From assembly GCF_007747215.1 (NCBI RefSeq), contig NZ_CP036273.1, forward strand, positions 1,096,322 through 1,160,321: 64,000 nt of DNA, given 5' to 3'. The notes under the pieces are model-generated. The model made no database searches. It had not been told where the DNA came from and saw nothing but the letters and a program-made list of their open reading frames with translations. Shown here one piece after another: positions 34,715 through 44,275 of this stretch. This DNA is from Urbifossiella limnaea (lineage in GTDB: Bacteria > Planctomycetota > Planctomycetia > Gemmatales > Gemmataceae). The position numbers were made by a program, and so were the translations under genes. Every line of letters starts with the position of its first letter. The first letter of the stretch is position 1.

Positions 34715-36139
34715 ATGCCGCTGCCCGACTGGTTCGCCCGCCGCGCCGGCGCCGGCGTCTCACGCCGCTCGGCGCTGAAACTCGGCGCCGCGTCCGTTCT
34801 GGGGCTGTCGCTCCCGGAGTGCCTGGCGGCGGCCGGCGCGGGCGCGAAACCGGCCGCGAAGAACGTGCTCGTGCTCTACGAGCAGGGCGGGCTGTCCCAC
34901 ATGGACACGTGGGACCCGAAGCCGGAGGCGTTCGTCGATCACCGCAGCCCGTTCCGGCCGATCGCCACGCGGGTGCCCGGCGTCCGGTTCACGGACCTCC
35001 TACCGCACACCGCCGACGTCGCCGACAAGCTCGCCGTGGTACGGGGGATGCACCACTCCCGCGGCGGGGCCGACGCCCACCCGAACGGCACCCAGTACGC
35101 CCTCTCCGGCGCCCACCCCGCCGCGTCCCCGCTCACGATGCCGGACATCGGCTCGGTCGTGTCCCACGTGATCGGGTCGGAGTGCAAGTACCTCCCGCCG
35201 TACGTCATGGTCCCGGGGAACCACGAGCAGGCGGCCGAGGCGCGGACCGGGTTCCTGCCGGCCGGGACGAAGGTGTTCAAGACCGGCGGCCGGAACCTCG
35301 CCGACCCGGCGTGGAAACTCGACGGCCTCGTCCCGGTCCGCGAAAACCAGAGCGACCGGCTCGGCGGCCGGCACGGGCTGCGGGACGCGCTCGACCGCCA
35401 GCCGCTCGGCTCAGGCGCATCGCTGACGGACGTCCAGGGGATGGACCGGTTTTACGACCAGGCGTTCGACATGCTCACCAGCCCGAAGGTGTCCGACGCC
35501 TTCGACCTCAAGAAGGAACCGCCGCGGGTGCGCGACGCGTACGGCCCGGGCCACCGCGGCGCGTGCTACCTCGTGGGCCGGAAGCTGATCGAGGCCGGGG
35601 TGCGGTTCGTCACCGTGGACACCCGCTGGCCGCAACTCGCCGACACCCCGCGCGGCGGCAACCTGAACTGGGACCACCACGACCACATCTACGCCACCGG
35701 CACGTGCGAGCTGCCGGGCGCGACCGGGGCCGGGGCGGGGCGGTACGGGATCGGCCACTGGGTGATGATGGGGAGCGTGGACCGGGCGTTCGCGGCGCTC
35801 GTCCGCGACCTCGACCAGCGCGGGCTCCTGGCCGAGACGCTGGTCTGCTTCGTGTCGGAGTTCGGCCGCACCCCCAAGATCAACAAGGCGCGGGGCCGCG
35901 ACCACTGGACGCACGCGTACTCGATCGTGTTCGCCGGGGCGGGCGTCCGCGGCGGGCAGGTGATCGGCCGCACCGACCGCGACGGGGGGTACGTCGTCGA
36001 CGCGGCGTACACGCCCGAGGACTACGCCAGCACGATCTACGAGAAGCTCGGCATCGACCGCGCGAAGCCGGTGTACACGGCGAGCAACCGGCCGGTGTAC
36101 TTCGGCCACCTCGGCGCCCCGATCCCCGGGATCGTGTGA
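34715..36139 (+). CDS. DUF1501 exported protein, first gene of a five-gene cluster
   Basis: The 474-residue protein starts MPLPDWFARRAGAGVSRRSA, with the SRRSALKLGAASVLGLSL Tat-type signal. The DUF1501 core has LYEQGGLSHMDTWDPKPEA, GMHHSRGGADAHPNGT, NLNWDHHDHIYATG and the hallmark CFVSEFGRTPKINKARGRDHW. It is followed after 43 bp by a pentaheme cytochrome and then by three further exported-protein genes on the same strand, all closely spaced, so a single transcript is likely. Family members resemble the alkaline phosphatase superfamily; the reaction and substrate are unknown. Confidence 0.9.
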   Translation: MPLPDWFARRAGAGVSRRSALKLGAASVLGLSLPECLAAAGAGAKPAAKNVLVLYEQGGLSHMDTWDPKPEAFVDHRSPFRPIATRVPGVRFTDLLPHTADVADKLAVVRGMHHSRGGADAHPNGTQYALSGAHPAASPLTMPDIGSVVSHVIGSECKYLPPYVMVPGNHEQAAEARTGFLPAGTKVFKTGGRNLADPAWKLDGLVPVRENQSDRLGGRHGLRDALDRQPLGSGASLTDVQGMDRFYDQAFDMLTSPKVSDAFDLKKEPPRVRDAYGPGHRGACYLVGRKLIEAGVRFVTVDTRWPQLADTPRGGNLNWDHHDHIYATGTCELPGATGAGAGRYGIGHWVMMGSVDRAFAALVRDLDQRGLLAETLVCFVSEFGRTPKINKARGRDHWTHAYSIVFAGAGVRGGQVIGRTDRDGGYVVDAAYTPEDYASTIYEKLGIDRAKPVYTASNRPVYFGHLGAPIPGIV

Positions 36140-36182
36140 CCCGCCGCCCCGCCCCGCATTCCGGTCGGTGTGAGGAACTCGC

Positions 36183-38507
36183 GTGAAGCCGTTCGGGTCT
36201 GCCCTGCTCGCGGTGGCGGCCGTCGCTGTCGCCGCTTCCCCGGCGGCCGCCGCGCCCGTCGTCCCGGGCCTTTCCAACACGCACCCGCTGACCGAACCGC
36301 AGGTCGGTCGGCTCTTGATGAGCGAGTTGCGGTGCGCGGCCTGCCACGGCGGGAAGGACACCGCTCCGGCGATCGATCGATCCGCCCCGGACCTATCGGA
36401 CGTCGGCGCCCGGGTCGCGCCGGACTACCTGCGGCGGTTCCTGGCCGCGCCGGCGGCGGCGCACCCCGGCACGCCCATGCCCGACCTGCTCGCGGCCGAA
36501 CCGGCCGGGCAGCGGGAGAGAATTGCCGAGGCCCTCACGCACTTCCTCGTCGCCCAGTCGCCGGGGAAATTCACCCGCCAGCCGTTCGCCGACCGCGACC
36601 CGACCGCCGGGAAGGCGCTGTTCCACTCGGTCGGCTGCGTCGTCTGTCATTCCCCCCGCGACGACGCCGGTAAGGAGGTCGCCGCCGAAGCGGTCGTCGG
36701 GCTGGGGCACGTGCCCGAGAAGTACAGCCACCCGTCGCTGAGAGGCTTCCTCCGCGAACCCACCCGCGTCCGGCCGTCGGGCCGGATGCCGGACATGAAG
36801 CTGACGCCCGCCGAGGCCGACGCGGTCGCCGCCTACTTGGTGGGAGCGACGGCCACGAAGGTCGCGGCGCTGGAGCCGCGGGCCGACCTCGTCGCCCTCG
36901 GCAAAGAGCACTTCCGGCGGCTGAACTGCGCGGCCTGCCATACGCTCGGCGGTGTTCCGCCGGCCCCCCCGGTCCGCCCGCTCGACGGGGCGGACGCGGC
37001 CCGCGGGTGTCTGTCCGATCAGCCGGGCAAGGCGCCGCGCTTCGGCCTGAGTGCGGCGCAAGCGAAGGCGGTCCGCGCGGCGCTCGCGGCCCCGGCCGCG
37101 CCGGCGTCCGACAAGGACCGGCTGGCGACGACGCTCGTCGCGTTCAACTGCGTCGGCTGCCACAAGCGGGACAACTACGGCGGGGTGTCCGAGGGGCTCG
37201 ACGAGTTCTTCCGGGCGAGCGAGAAGGAGCTGGGCGACGAGGGCCGCATCCCGCCCCCGCTGACGCTCGTCGGGGCCAAGCTCCAGCGGGTGGCGATGCA
37301 GAAGGTCCTGTTCGACGGCGACGGCGTGCGGCCGTACATGACGACCCGCATGCCCCAGTTCGGGGAGCCGAACCTGCGCCACCTGCCGGACCTGTTCGCC
37401 GCGCTCGACACCGTCAAGGGGGTCGAGTTCCGCCTCCCCCGGGCCGAGGGCGGGGACCAGCAGGAGCGGGACCGGGAGCGCGTGATGCGGGCCGCCGGCC
37501 GCGACCTCGTCGGCGACCAGGGGTTGAACTGCATCGCCTGCCACAGCTTCAACGGCAAGGCGCCGAACCGCGAGGGGATCGAACTGCTGACGAGCACCCA
37601 GCGGCTCCAGCCGGCCTGGTTCTACCAGTTCCTCCGCGACCCGAGCGCCTTCCGGCCGCGGACCGTCATGCCAACCTCGTGGCCCGGCGGGAAGGCCGTC
37701 CACACGAAGATTCTGGACGGCGACACCGACCGGCAGATCGAGTCGATCTGGTACTATCTGTCGCTCGGCACGTCGGCCGCCGACCCGTCCGGGATGCGCT
37801 CCGCCGACACGCTCCTGACCGTCACCGACGCCGCCCGCACGTACCGCGGTCGCAGCAGTGTGGCCGGCTACCGCGGGATCGCGGTCGGGTTCCCGGACAA
37901 GTTGAACTACGCCTTCAACGCCGAGACGGGCACGCTGTCGGCGCTCTGGCGGGGCGACTTCGTGCGCGTCAACCGAGGGGGGCAGGGGTCGGGCGGGTTC
38001 AACCCCGCCGCCAAGGCCGTTCAACTCGCCCAGGACCTCTCCTTCTACGCCCTCGCCGACGAGCGGGCCGCCTGGCCGCTCCGGCCAGTGACGAACAAGG
38101 ACGTGCCGGCCAACCCCGACCCGCTGTACGCGAAGAACGGCGGCTACCAGTTCAAGGGGTATCAGCTCGACGCCGCCGCGGTCCCGACCTTCCTGTACCG
38201 CACCGGCGACGTCGAGGTCGGGGACCGGTCGGCGGCAGAAAACCCCGACGAGAAACCCCGTCTGGTCCGCCAGCTGTCGTTCGACTCGCCCGCGGCCCGG
38301 ACCGTGTGGTTCCGGGCGCTCACGGGGAAGGTCGAGGCCGAATCGAAGGTCGTGTTCAAGACCCCCGACCTGCGGGTCGGTGTCCCGCCGGTGCCGTTCG
38401 TCCTCCGCCCGACCGCCGCCGACCCGCGGGCGAAGGAACTGCTGCTCAGGCTCGACATTCCCGCAGGCCGATCCACCCGGACACTGACCTATGACATCCT
38501 CCCATAG
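36183..38507 (+). CDS. Exported pentaheme cytochrome c-like protein
   Basis: The 774-residue protein has a signal peptide (SALLAVAAVAVAASPAAAAP) and five CXXCH motifs, starting at C51 (CAACH), C152 (CVVCH), C249 (CAACH), C323 (CVGCH) and C450 (CIACH). Several RMPDM/RMPQF methionine motifs (for example PSGRMPDMKLTPAEADAVAAY) could supply the distal axial ligands. The C-terminal third, after residue 520, lacks hemes and looks beta-rich. It probably passes electrons from a periplasmic oxidation to the respiratory chain. It lies between the DUF1501 gene and a beta-propeller gene whose start it overlaps by 17 bp, so co-translation is likely. Confidence 0.85.
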   Translation: MKPFGSALLAVAAVAVAASPAAAAPVVPGLSNTHPLTEPQVGRLLMSELRCAACHGGKDTAPAIDRSAPDLSDVGARVAPDYLRRFLAAPAAAHPGTPMPDLLAAEPAGQRERIAEALTHFLVAQSPGKFTRQPFADRDPTAGKALFHSVGCVVCHSPRDDAGKEVAAEAVVGLGHVPEKYSHPSLRGFLREPTRVRPSGRMPDMKLTPAEADAVAAYLVGATATKVAALEPRADLVALGKEHFRRLNCAACHTLGGVPPAPPVRPLDGADAARGCLSDQPGKAPRFGLSAAQAKAVRAALAAPAAPASDKDRLATTLVAFNCVGCHKRDNYGGVSEGLDEFFRASEKELGDEGRIPPPLTLVGAKLQRVAMQKVLFDGDGVRPYMTTRMPQFGEPNLRHLPDLFAALDTVKGVEFRLPRAEGGDQQERDRERVMRAAGRDLVGDQGLNCIACHSFNGKAPNREGIELLTSTQRLQPAWFYQFLRDPSAFRPRTVMPTSWPGGKAVHTKILDGDTDRQIESIWYYLSLGTSAADPSGMRSADTLLTVTDAARTYRGRSSVAGYRGIAVGFPDKLNYAFNAETGTLSALWRGDFVRVNRGGQGSGGFNPAAKAVQLAQDLSFYALADERAAWPLRPVTNKDVPANPDPLYAKNGGYQFKGYQLDAAAVPTFLYRTGDVEVGDRSAAENPDEKPRLVRQLSFDSPAARTVWFRALTGKVEAESKVVFKTPDLRVGVPPVPFVLRPTAADPRAKELLLRLDIPAGRSTRTLTYDILP

Positions 38508-39996
38508 CCGGTTCGGCCGGGTGCTGGTTCTCGCCGCGGCCTGCGCCCTCGCCCCGGTCCCGGCCGGGGCCGAGGACGTGGGCGGCCGGTGGGGCACCGA
38601 GGAGCGCGAGCGGGAGTACTACCCGGTCGTGAACGTCCCCATCCCCAAGGGGCTGGTGGTCGAGGCCGGCGCGTTCTGCCCGCTCCCGGACGGCCGCATC
38701 GCGGTCGGCACGCGGCACGGCGAGATCCACATCCTGAGCGGGGTCGACGAGAAGCGGCCGGACCCGGCGTACCACCTCTTCGCCACCGGGCTCGACGAGG
38801 TCTTCGGGCTCGCCTACAAGGACGGCGCGTTCTACGTCACGCAGAGCTGCGAACTCACGCGCGTGACCGACACGAACGGCGACGGCAAGGCCGACCGGTT
38901 CGAGACGGTGTCCGACGCCTGGGGCTACGCGAACTACCACGAGTACGCCTTCGGCTCGAAGTTCGACAAGGCCGGGAACCTGCACGTGGCGCTCGGGCTG
39001 TCGAACTCCTACGACTCGTACGCGCTGTTCCGCGGGTTCGTGCTGCAGATCAGCCCCGACGGCAAGACGCGGGCGCTGGCCAGCGGGCTGCGGAGCCCGG
39101 GCGGGATCGGGTACAACGAGCACGGGGCGCTCTTCTACGCCGAGAGCCAGGGGCCGTGGAACTGCTCGTGCAGCCTGAAGCCGGTCGCCCCGGGCAGCTT
39201 CCAGGGGCACCCGGCGAGCTTCAACTGGTACAAGTTCGCACCGGAGCTCGGCCCGGTCCCTGAAATGCCCAGGTCCGGCTCGCGGGTCGTCGTCGAGCGG
39301 GACCGGGTGAAGCAACTCTCCCCGCCAGCAGTCATCTTCCCGTACGTCCGCATGGGCCGGTCGATCACCGGGTTCTCGGTGAACGGCACGGCCGGCAAGT
39401 TCGGGCCGTTCGACGGCCAGATGTTCCTCGGCGACTACACCCTGTCGGTGATCATGCGGGCCACCACCGAGCAGGTGAACGGCGTGTGGCAGGGCGCCTG
39501 CTACCCGTTCCGCGAGGGGCTCTCGACCGGCATCCTGAACGTCGAGTTTACCAAGGGCGGGAGCCTGATCTGCGGCGGCACGAACCGCGGCTGGCCGGTC
39601 CGCGGGATCAAGCCGTTCGCCCTCGAACGGCTCGACTGGAGCGGGAAGGTGCCGTTCGAGATCCAGCGCGTCACCGCCGAGTCGACGGGCTTCAAGGTCG
39701 CGTTCACGAAGGCGGTGGACGCGGCAACCGGCGGCGACCCGAAGGCGTACCGGGTGTCCACCTTCACCCACCCGTACCACCGGGGGTACGGCGGGCCGGA
39801 GATCGAGCGGACGACCCCGACGGTCGAGCGGGTGACCCTCGCCCCCGACGGGCTGTCGGCGAGTCTGGTGCTGAGCACCCTGGCCCGCGGGCACGTCCAC
39901 GAGTTCGACCTCGGGGCCCTCCGCGCGCGGGACAACGAAACCCTCCTGCACCGGCACGCGTACTACACGCTCAACGAGATCCCGGCGGCGAAGTAG
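38491..39996 (+). CDS. Exported beta-propeller, PVC membrane-bound dehydrogenase-like (DUF7133 type)
   Basis: The 501-residue protein has a signal peptide (RVLVLAAACALAPVPAGAED) and a six-bladed propeller pattern: VVEAGAFCPLPDGRIAVGTR, GLDEVFGLAYKDGAFYVTQ, TDTNGDGKADRFETVSDAWG (a calcium-loop-like DTNGDGKAD), GKTRALASGLRSPGGIGYNE and QGPWNCSCSLKPVAPG. It is typical of planctomycete sugar-dehydrogenase-like propellers usually encoded next to c-type cytochromes. That fits oxidation of a sugar-like substrate coupled to the pentaheme protein just upstream. It lacks its own cytochrome domain. Cofactor and substrate are not evident from sequence. Confidence 0.75.
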   Translation: MTSSHSRFGRVLVLAAACALAPVPAGAEDVGGRWGTEEREREYYPVVNVPIPKGLVVEAGAFCPLPDGRIAVGTRHGEIHILSGVDEKRPDPAYHLFATGLDEVFGLAYKDGAFYVTQSCELTRVTDTNGDGKADRFETVSDAWGYANYHEYAFGSKFDKAGNLHVALGLSNSYDSYALFRGFVLQISPDGKTRALASGLRSPGGIGYNEHGALFYAESQGPWNCSCSLKPVAPGSFQGHPASFNWYKFAPELGPVPEMPRSGSRVVVERDRVKQLSPPAVIFPYVRMGRSITGFSVNGTAGKFGPFDGQMFLGDYTLSVIMRATTEQVNGVWQGACYPFREGLSTGILNVEFTKGGSLICGGTNRGWPVRGIKPFALERLDWSGKVPFEIQRVTAESTGFKVAFTKAVDAATGGDPKAYRVSTFTHPYHRGYGGPEIERTTPTVERVTLAPDGLSASLVLSTLARGHVHEFDLGALRARDNETLLHRHAYYTLNEIPAAK

Positions 39997-40020
39997 CCAT
40001 CCTCCTACGCGGCACCCGTC

Positions 40021-41091
40021 ATGCTGTCAGCCGTCGTCCGCCGTCTTCCCCACGCACCCCGCTACGTCGGCCTGACGGTCGCGGCGCTCGCGCTCGTGGC
40101 AGCCCCGGGTCGCCCCTCGCCCGCGGCCGCCCACCCGGTGCCCGAGAGCCCGTTGTGGCTCACCTACCCGGGCGGCGACGGCCCCGGGAAGGGGAAGCAC
40201 GTCGTCTTCGTCGCCGCCGACCAGGAGTACCGGAGCGAGTACGCCCTGCCGATGCTCGCCCGGCTACTCGCCAAGCACCACGGCTTCCACTGCACCGTGC
40301 TGTTCGGCGTGAACGACAAGGGCGAGGTCGACCCGACGATGAAGATTCGCTGGGAAGACAAGACCGTCACGCACAACGTCCCGGGTCTGGAACACCTCGA
40401 CAAGGCGGACCTGGTCGTCTTCTTCACCCGACTCCTGTCGCTCCCCGACCGGCAACTCGCGCACGTCTACAGGTACCTCGATTCGGGCAAGCCGGTCATC
40501 GGCATCCGGACCGCGAACCACGGCTTCCTGGGCTTCGAGTACAAGATGGACGGCAAGCGGGTCGACTTCGGCGAGGACGTGCTCGGCGGGTCGTTCCGCA
40601 GCCACCACGGCCGCTGGCAGGCGGACTCGACGCGCGGCGTGATCGTCGAACAGAATAAGAACCACCCGGTCCTGAAGGGCGTGCGCGACGTCTGGGGGCT
40701 GACGGACGTGTACCGCACGTACAAGGTGGGCGGCGCACTCCCGGCCGGCTGCACGCCGCTGCTCGACGGCCAGCCGCTCAAGGGCCGGAACCCCGACGAC
40801 GCGCCCAACCCCGACCTGATCGCGCTGCCCGTGGCCTGGGTCAAGACCTGGACCGGCAACACGAGGAAGACGGCCCGGGTGTTCCACACCACGATGGGGA
40901 GCGCGGAAGACTACCGCAACCCCGGCCTGCGGCGGTTGACGGTCAACGCCGCCTACTGGTGCCTCGGGCTGGAAGAGAAAATCGACCCGGCCTCGAAGGT
41001 CGATCTGGTCGGCGAGTACCAGCCGCCGGGGAGTGGGTTCAACTACGCGAAACTCAACGTCGTGCCACGGCCGCCGAGCATTTACAAGTAG
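40021..41091 (+). CDS. ThuA-like exported protein
   Basis: The 356-residue protein has a signal peptide (about residues 13-40) and the ThuA fold, a class I glutamine amidotransferase-like domain: KHVVFVAADQEYRSEYALPM, DKADLVVFFTRLLSLPDRQL, GKPVIGIRTANHGFLGFEYK, and RVFHTTMGSAEDYRNPGLRR near the end. ThuA proteins act in trehalose and 3-keto-sugar utilisation in some bacteria, though the chemistry is uncertain. It starts 24 bp after the propeller gene and precedes a DUF1080 protein, a pairing common in planctomycete carbohydrate clusters and supporting a sugar-degradation role. Confidence 0.85.
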   Translation: MLSAVVRRLPHAPRYVGLTVAALALVAAPGRPSPAAAHPVPESPLWLTYPGGDGPGKGKHVVFVAADQEYRSEYALPMLARLLAKHHGFHCTVLFGVNDKGEVDPTMKIRWEDKTVTHNVPGLEHLDKADLVVFFTRLLSLPDRQLAHVYRYLDSGKPVIGIRTANHGFLGFEYKMDGKRVDFGEDVLGGSFRSHHGRWQADSTRGVIVEQNKNHPVLKGVRDVWGLTDVYRTYKVGGALPAGCTPLLDGQPLKGRNPDDAPNPDLIALPVAWVKTWTGNTRKTARVFHTTMGSAEDYRNPGLRRLTVNAAYWCLGLEEKIDPASKVDLVGEYQPPGSGFNYAKLNVVPRPPSIYK

Positions 41092-41269
41092 ACTGCACTC
41101 GGTGCCGGGGGCGCCGGCGGCGTCATGCCGGTGGCGCCCGGGTCCTTCGCCGATCGCACGCGATGCCTGGACCGCACCCCGAGGCCGAAGCAGAAGAACG
41201 ACGTGGACGTGAGCCGGGACGAACGCGGCAACTAACGTCTCCATGGACCGCACCGACGGAGCCGACTGT

Positions 41270-42010
41270 ATGAAAACTCCCCTTCTACTCGCGCTGGCAC
41301 TCGCAGCGCCGGACTTCAAACCGGACCAGCGTACGCTCCCGGTTCCGGCGCCCAAGGGCGCGACCGTGCTCCTCGACGGCACGGGGAAGCACTCGTTCCT
41401 GAGCATGGCGGGCGGGAAGATCGATTGGCCGGTGGAGGACGGCGTGGCCACCTCGACGTCCAACAAGAGGAACCAGAACCACCTCGTCTCCAAGTTGCAC
41501 TTCCGGGACGCCGACATCCACGTCGAGTTCCTGCTGCCGGAGAAGGGGCCGGGGAACAGCGGCGTGTACATCCACGGGCACTACGAGGTCCAGATCCTGA
41601 ACTCGTTCGGCAAGGCGAAGGTCACCCAGGAGGACGCCGGCTCCCTCTACGGGTTCGCGGCGCCCGCGGAAAACGCGTGCCGCAAGCCGGGCGAGTGGCA
41701 GGTGTTGGACATCCGGTACCGCGCCCCGCGACGGGACGACGCCGGCAAGATTACCGAGAAGGGGACCGTTACGGTCTGGTTCAACGGGAAGAAGGTGCAG
41801 GACGACACCGGGTTCGGCGAGCCCAAATCGACGTTCCACCCGTTCCGGTTCGGCAACACCCCGTACCTGGACAAGATCCGGGACCGACAGACGAAGACGG
41901 CGACCGGCCCGGTGTTTCTGCAGGACCACGGCAACCCGGTGAAGTTCCGCAACGTCTGGGTGCTCCCGGCGGACGACCGCGCCTTCGTGTACGAACCGGG
42001 CGAAAAATGA
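41270..42010 (+). CDS. DUF1080 protein (3-keto-disaccharide hydrolase family)
   Basis: From ATG 41270 (246 residues) the protein has a short signal peptide (MKTPLLLALALAAPDFKPD), then the LamG-like DUF1080 beta-sandwich: GATVLLDGTGKHSFLSMAGG, HFRDADIHVEFLLPEKGPGN, SGVYIHGHYEVQILNSFG, GEWQVLDIRYRAP and GPVFLQDHGNPVKFRNVWV. Some DUF1080 members hydrolyse 3-keto glycosides formed by sugar 3-dehydrogenases, which would suit an oxidising propeller/cytochrome pair upstream. An earlier ATG at 41243 has no signal-peptide character. It is the last plus-strand gene of the cluster and converges with the peptidase gene ending at 42062. Confidence 0.85.
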   Translation: MKTPLLLALALAAPDFKPDQRTLPVPAPKGATVLLDGTGKHSFLSMAGGKIDWPVEDGVATSTSNKRNQNHLVSKLHFRDADIHVEFLLPEKGPGNSGVYIHGHYEVQILNSFGKAKVTQEDAGSLYGFAAPAENACRKPGEWQVLDIRYRAPRRDDAGKITEKGTVTVWFNGKKVQDDTGFGEPKSTFHPFRFGNTPYLDKIRDRQTKTATGPVFLQDHGNPVKFRNVWVLPADDRAFVYEPGEK

Positions 42011-42061
42011 GCCCTCGCCTACCGCAAGGCGGCCGGCGGGGGCGCGGCGGTGGCTCGGCCC

Positions 42062-44275
42062 TCACCGCGGGCCCGCGGGCAGATGGTCGATCAGGTATCG
42101 CGTGATCAGCATCCGGAGGTGGACCGCGGTGCCCTTACCCTCGCGCAAGCCGTGGTCGCGGTTGGGATAGGCCATGTAGTCGAATCGCTTGCCGAGTTCG
42201 ACGAGTCGATCCACGAGGCTCTCGGTGATTTGAAGGTGGGTGTTGGTTTCGCCGGTCCCGTGAACGATCAACAGGTCCCCACGCAGGCCGTCCGCGAAGT
42301 TGATGGCCGCGGCCCTGCGGTACCCGTCCGGGTTCACGTCGGGGGTCCGCATGAAGATTTCCTGAAACCAGGCGTTGTACAATTCCGGGCGCGGCTTCGG
42401 TGCCACCGCGATGCCGACGTGGTACACGTCCGGCTTGCGGAACATCGCGTTCAAGGTGTTCGAGCCGCCGCCGCTCCAGCCCCAGATGCCCACCCGCGAC
42501 AGGTCGACGTACGACCGCGTGCGGCCCAGCTCCCGCACCCCCGCCGCCTGTTCCTCGGTCGAAAGCGGGCCGAGGCTTCCGAACACGGCTCGCCGCCAGG
42601 CGGCCCCCTTGGGTGCCGGCGTGCCGCGGCCGTCCATCGACACGACGAGGTAGCCGAGGTCCGCGATCATGCGGTGGAACATCGAGTGATTCTGGCCGCC
42701 GGCCCAGTCGTCGAGGACCGTCTGGCCGTGCGGCTCGCCGTACACGAAGACGAAGACCGGGTACTTCTTTTTCTCGTCGAAGTCGCGCGGCTTGATCATC
42801 CACGCGTCCATCACCACGCCGTTCCCGATGTCGAGCTTCAAGAACTCCGTCGGCCGGGTGATCAGCGGGCCGGCGCGTGTCCGAACCCCTTCGTTCGCCT
42901 CCAGGACCCGTTCCGAGTGATGGTCGGAGAGTCGGACCAGGTCGATGACCGGTGGCTTGTCGAAGGTGGAATAGGTGTGGACCGCCCACTTCCGATCCGG
43001 CGAGAAGTCGTAGCTGTGGGTTCCGGGCTGGTCCGCCGGTGTCACCCGCTCGGGATCGCCCGTCCCGTCGAGGCGGATCCGGTACAGGTAGCGCTGGGTC
43101 GCGTTCTTCGGCGAGGCGAGGTAGTAGAACCAGCCGCCGGGTTCATCGACCGGCCCGCGGGCGATGACGTCGGACGTGTCTTTCGTCAGACGCGTCCGTT
43201 GTTTGCCGTCTCGGGAAATCACGTAGGCCTGCCGCCAGCCCTCTCGCTCGCTGAGCAGGACAAACTCCTTGCCGTCGCGAACCCACTCGAGCCCCGCGTT
43301 GGCGGAATAGCTCGCGTCGACCCACGCGGGATCGGTTTCCTCGTACGCCGTCGCGACCTCTCCGGTCTCGACGTTGGCGAGCAGGAACTTGCGGTTGTCG
43401 CGGGATCGGCTGAGTAGCTCGATCAGGAGTTCCGTCGAGTTGCCGGCCCAACTGACGTCGTTGATGTAACACGTACCCGGCTCGGCAGGGAGGTTCACCC
43501 AGCGTGTGGCCCCGCCCTCGCGTTCGACGACACCCACGCGAAGGGTCGGGATCGGGGTACCGACGCGAGCGAAGGGGACGTGTGCCACTTCGGGATACGT
43601 CGGGTCCGTGGGCCGGAGCACCGGTCGGGTGCGAACCTTCGTGGAGTCCGACTGGACGTACGCGACCCGACGGCCGTCGGGGCTCCAACTCGGGGTGTAA
43701 TTGTCCAGCTGGCCCCGGTCGTCGTCCGTGGTCAACGGCGTGACGCGCCCCGTCGCGGCGTCGACCACGGCGAGATTCCGGCCACGCCGGACGAGAACGC
43801 GATCGACCCGAGGAGAAAACGAGTCCGAGGACAGGCCGGCCGGCACCTCGGCGGGTAGCTTGTGGAGCTTGGCCGATTTCGAGTCGAACAGCCAGATGCC
43901 GGCTCGCGTTTCCAGACAGAACTTGTGTTCGACGGGCGTCTGGAAGCACCGCTGAACGAACAGCCGCTGCTTCGAGCCGGGCACGACGAGTTGATCCGCG
44001 CCGATAAGTCCGGATCGCTTCCCGGTCTTGACGTCGTACCTGACGACTTCCGGCTCCGCACCCGGCTTGGCGGGTTCCAGCATCAGGTAGCCGGAACTGT
44101 CCGCGAGCCACCTGCCCGGGAACGTGGCTGGTGCGAAGTCCCGGTTCTCGTAGATGGTTTTCAGCCGCGCCTCGGCATCGGCCAACACCTTGCCGCGGCC
44201 GGTTCGGTCGTCGGCCGCGGGGGCCGCGCCGGCGACCGCAAGCCAGAAAGCCATCACCGTGGAGAACCGCCTCAT
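42062..44275 (-). CDS. S9-family peptidase (DPP-IV-like) with altered catalytic acid
   Basis: From ATG 44275 (737 residues) there is a signal peptide (STVMAFWLAVAGAAPAAD), an N-terminal beta-propeller (DPPIV_N; TPSWSPDGRRVAYVQSDS, SYDFSPDRKWAVHTYSTF) and a C-terminal alpha/beta-hydrolase. The nucleophile is S601 in GIWGWSGGGSNTL and the histidine H708 in NRDHGLREG. At the acid position the family motif HGxxDDNVHxQ reads HGTGETNTHLQ, placing Glu676 where the catalytic Asp is expected. Such peptidases remove dipeptides after Pro/Ala in the periplasm. Glu can sometimes replace Asp, so reduced or changed activity is possible. The 5' frame upstream of 44275 is not coding-like. Confidence 0.85.
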   Translation of the reverse strand: MRRFSTVMAFWLAVAGAAPAADDRTGRGKVLADAEARLKTIYENRDFAPATFPGRWLADSSGYLMLEPAKPGAEPEVVRYDVKTGKRSGLIGADQLVVPGSKQRLFVQRCFQTPVEHKFCLETRAGIWLFDSKSAKLHKLPAEVPAGLSSDSFSPRVDRVLVRRGRNLAVVDAATGRVTPLTTDDDRGQLDNYTPSWSPDGRRVAYVQSDSTKVRTRPVLRPTDPTYPEVAHVPFARVGTPIPTLRVGVVEREGGATRWVNLPAEPGTCYINDVSWAGNSTELLIELLSRSRDNRKFLLANVETGEVATAYEETDPAWVDASYSANAGLEWVRDGKEFVLLSEREGWRQAYVISRDGKQRTRLTKDTSDVIARGPVDEPGGWFYYLASPKNATQRYLYRIRLDGTGDPERVTPADQPGTHSYDFSPDRKWAVHTYSTFDKPPVIDLVRLSDHHSERVLEANEGVRTRAGPLITRPTEFLKLDIGNGVVMDAWMIKPRDFDEKKKYPVFVFVYGEPHGQTVLDDWAGGQNHSMFHRMIADLGYLVVSMDGRGTPAPKGAAWRRAVFGSLGPLSTEEQAAGVRELGRTRSYVDLSRVGIWGWSGGGSNTLNAMFRKPDVYHVGIAVAPKPRPELYNAWFQEIFMRTPDVNPDGYRRAAAINFADGLRGDLLIVHGTGETNTHLQITESLVDRLVELGKRFDYMAYPNRDHGLREGKGTAVHLRMLITRYLIDHLPAGPR

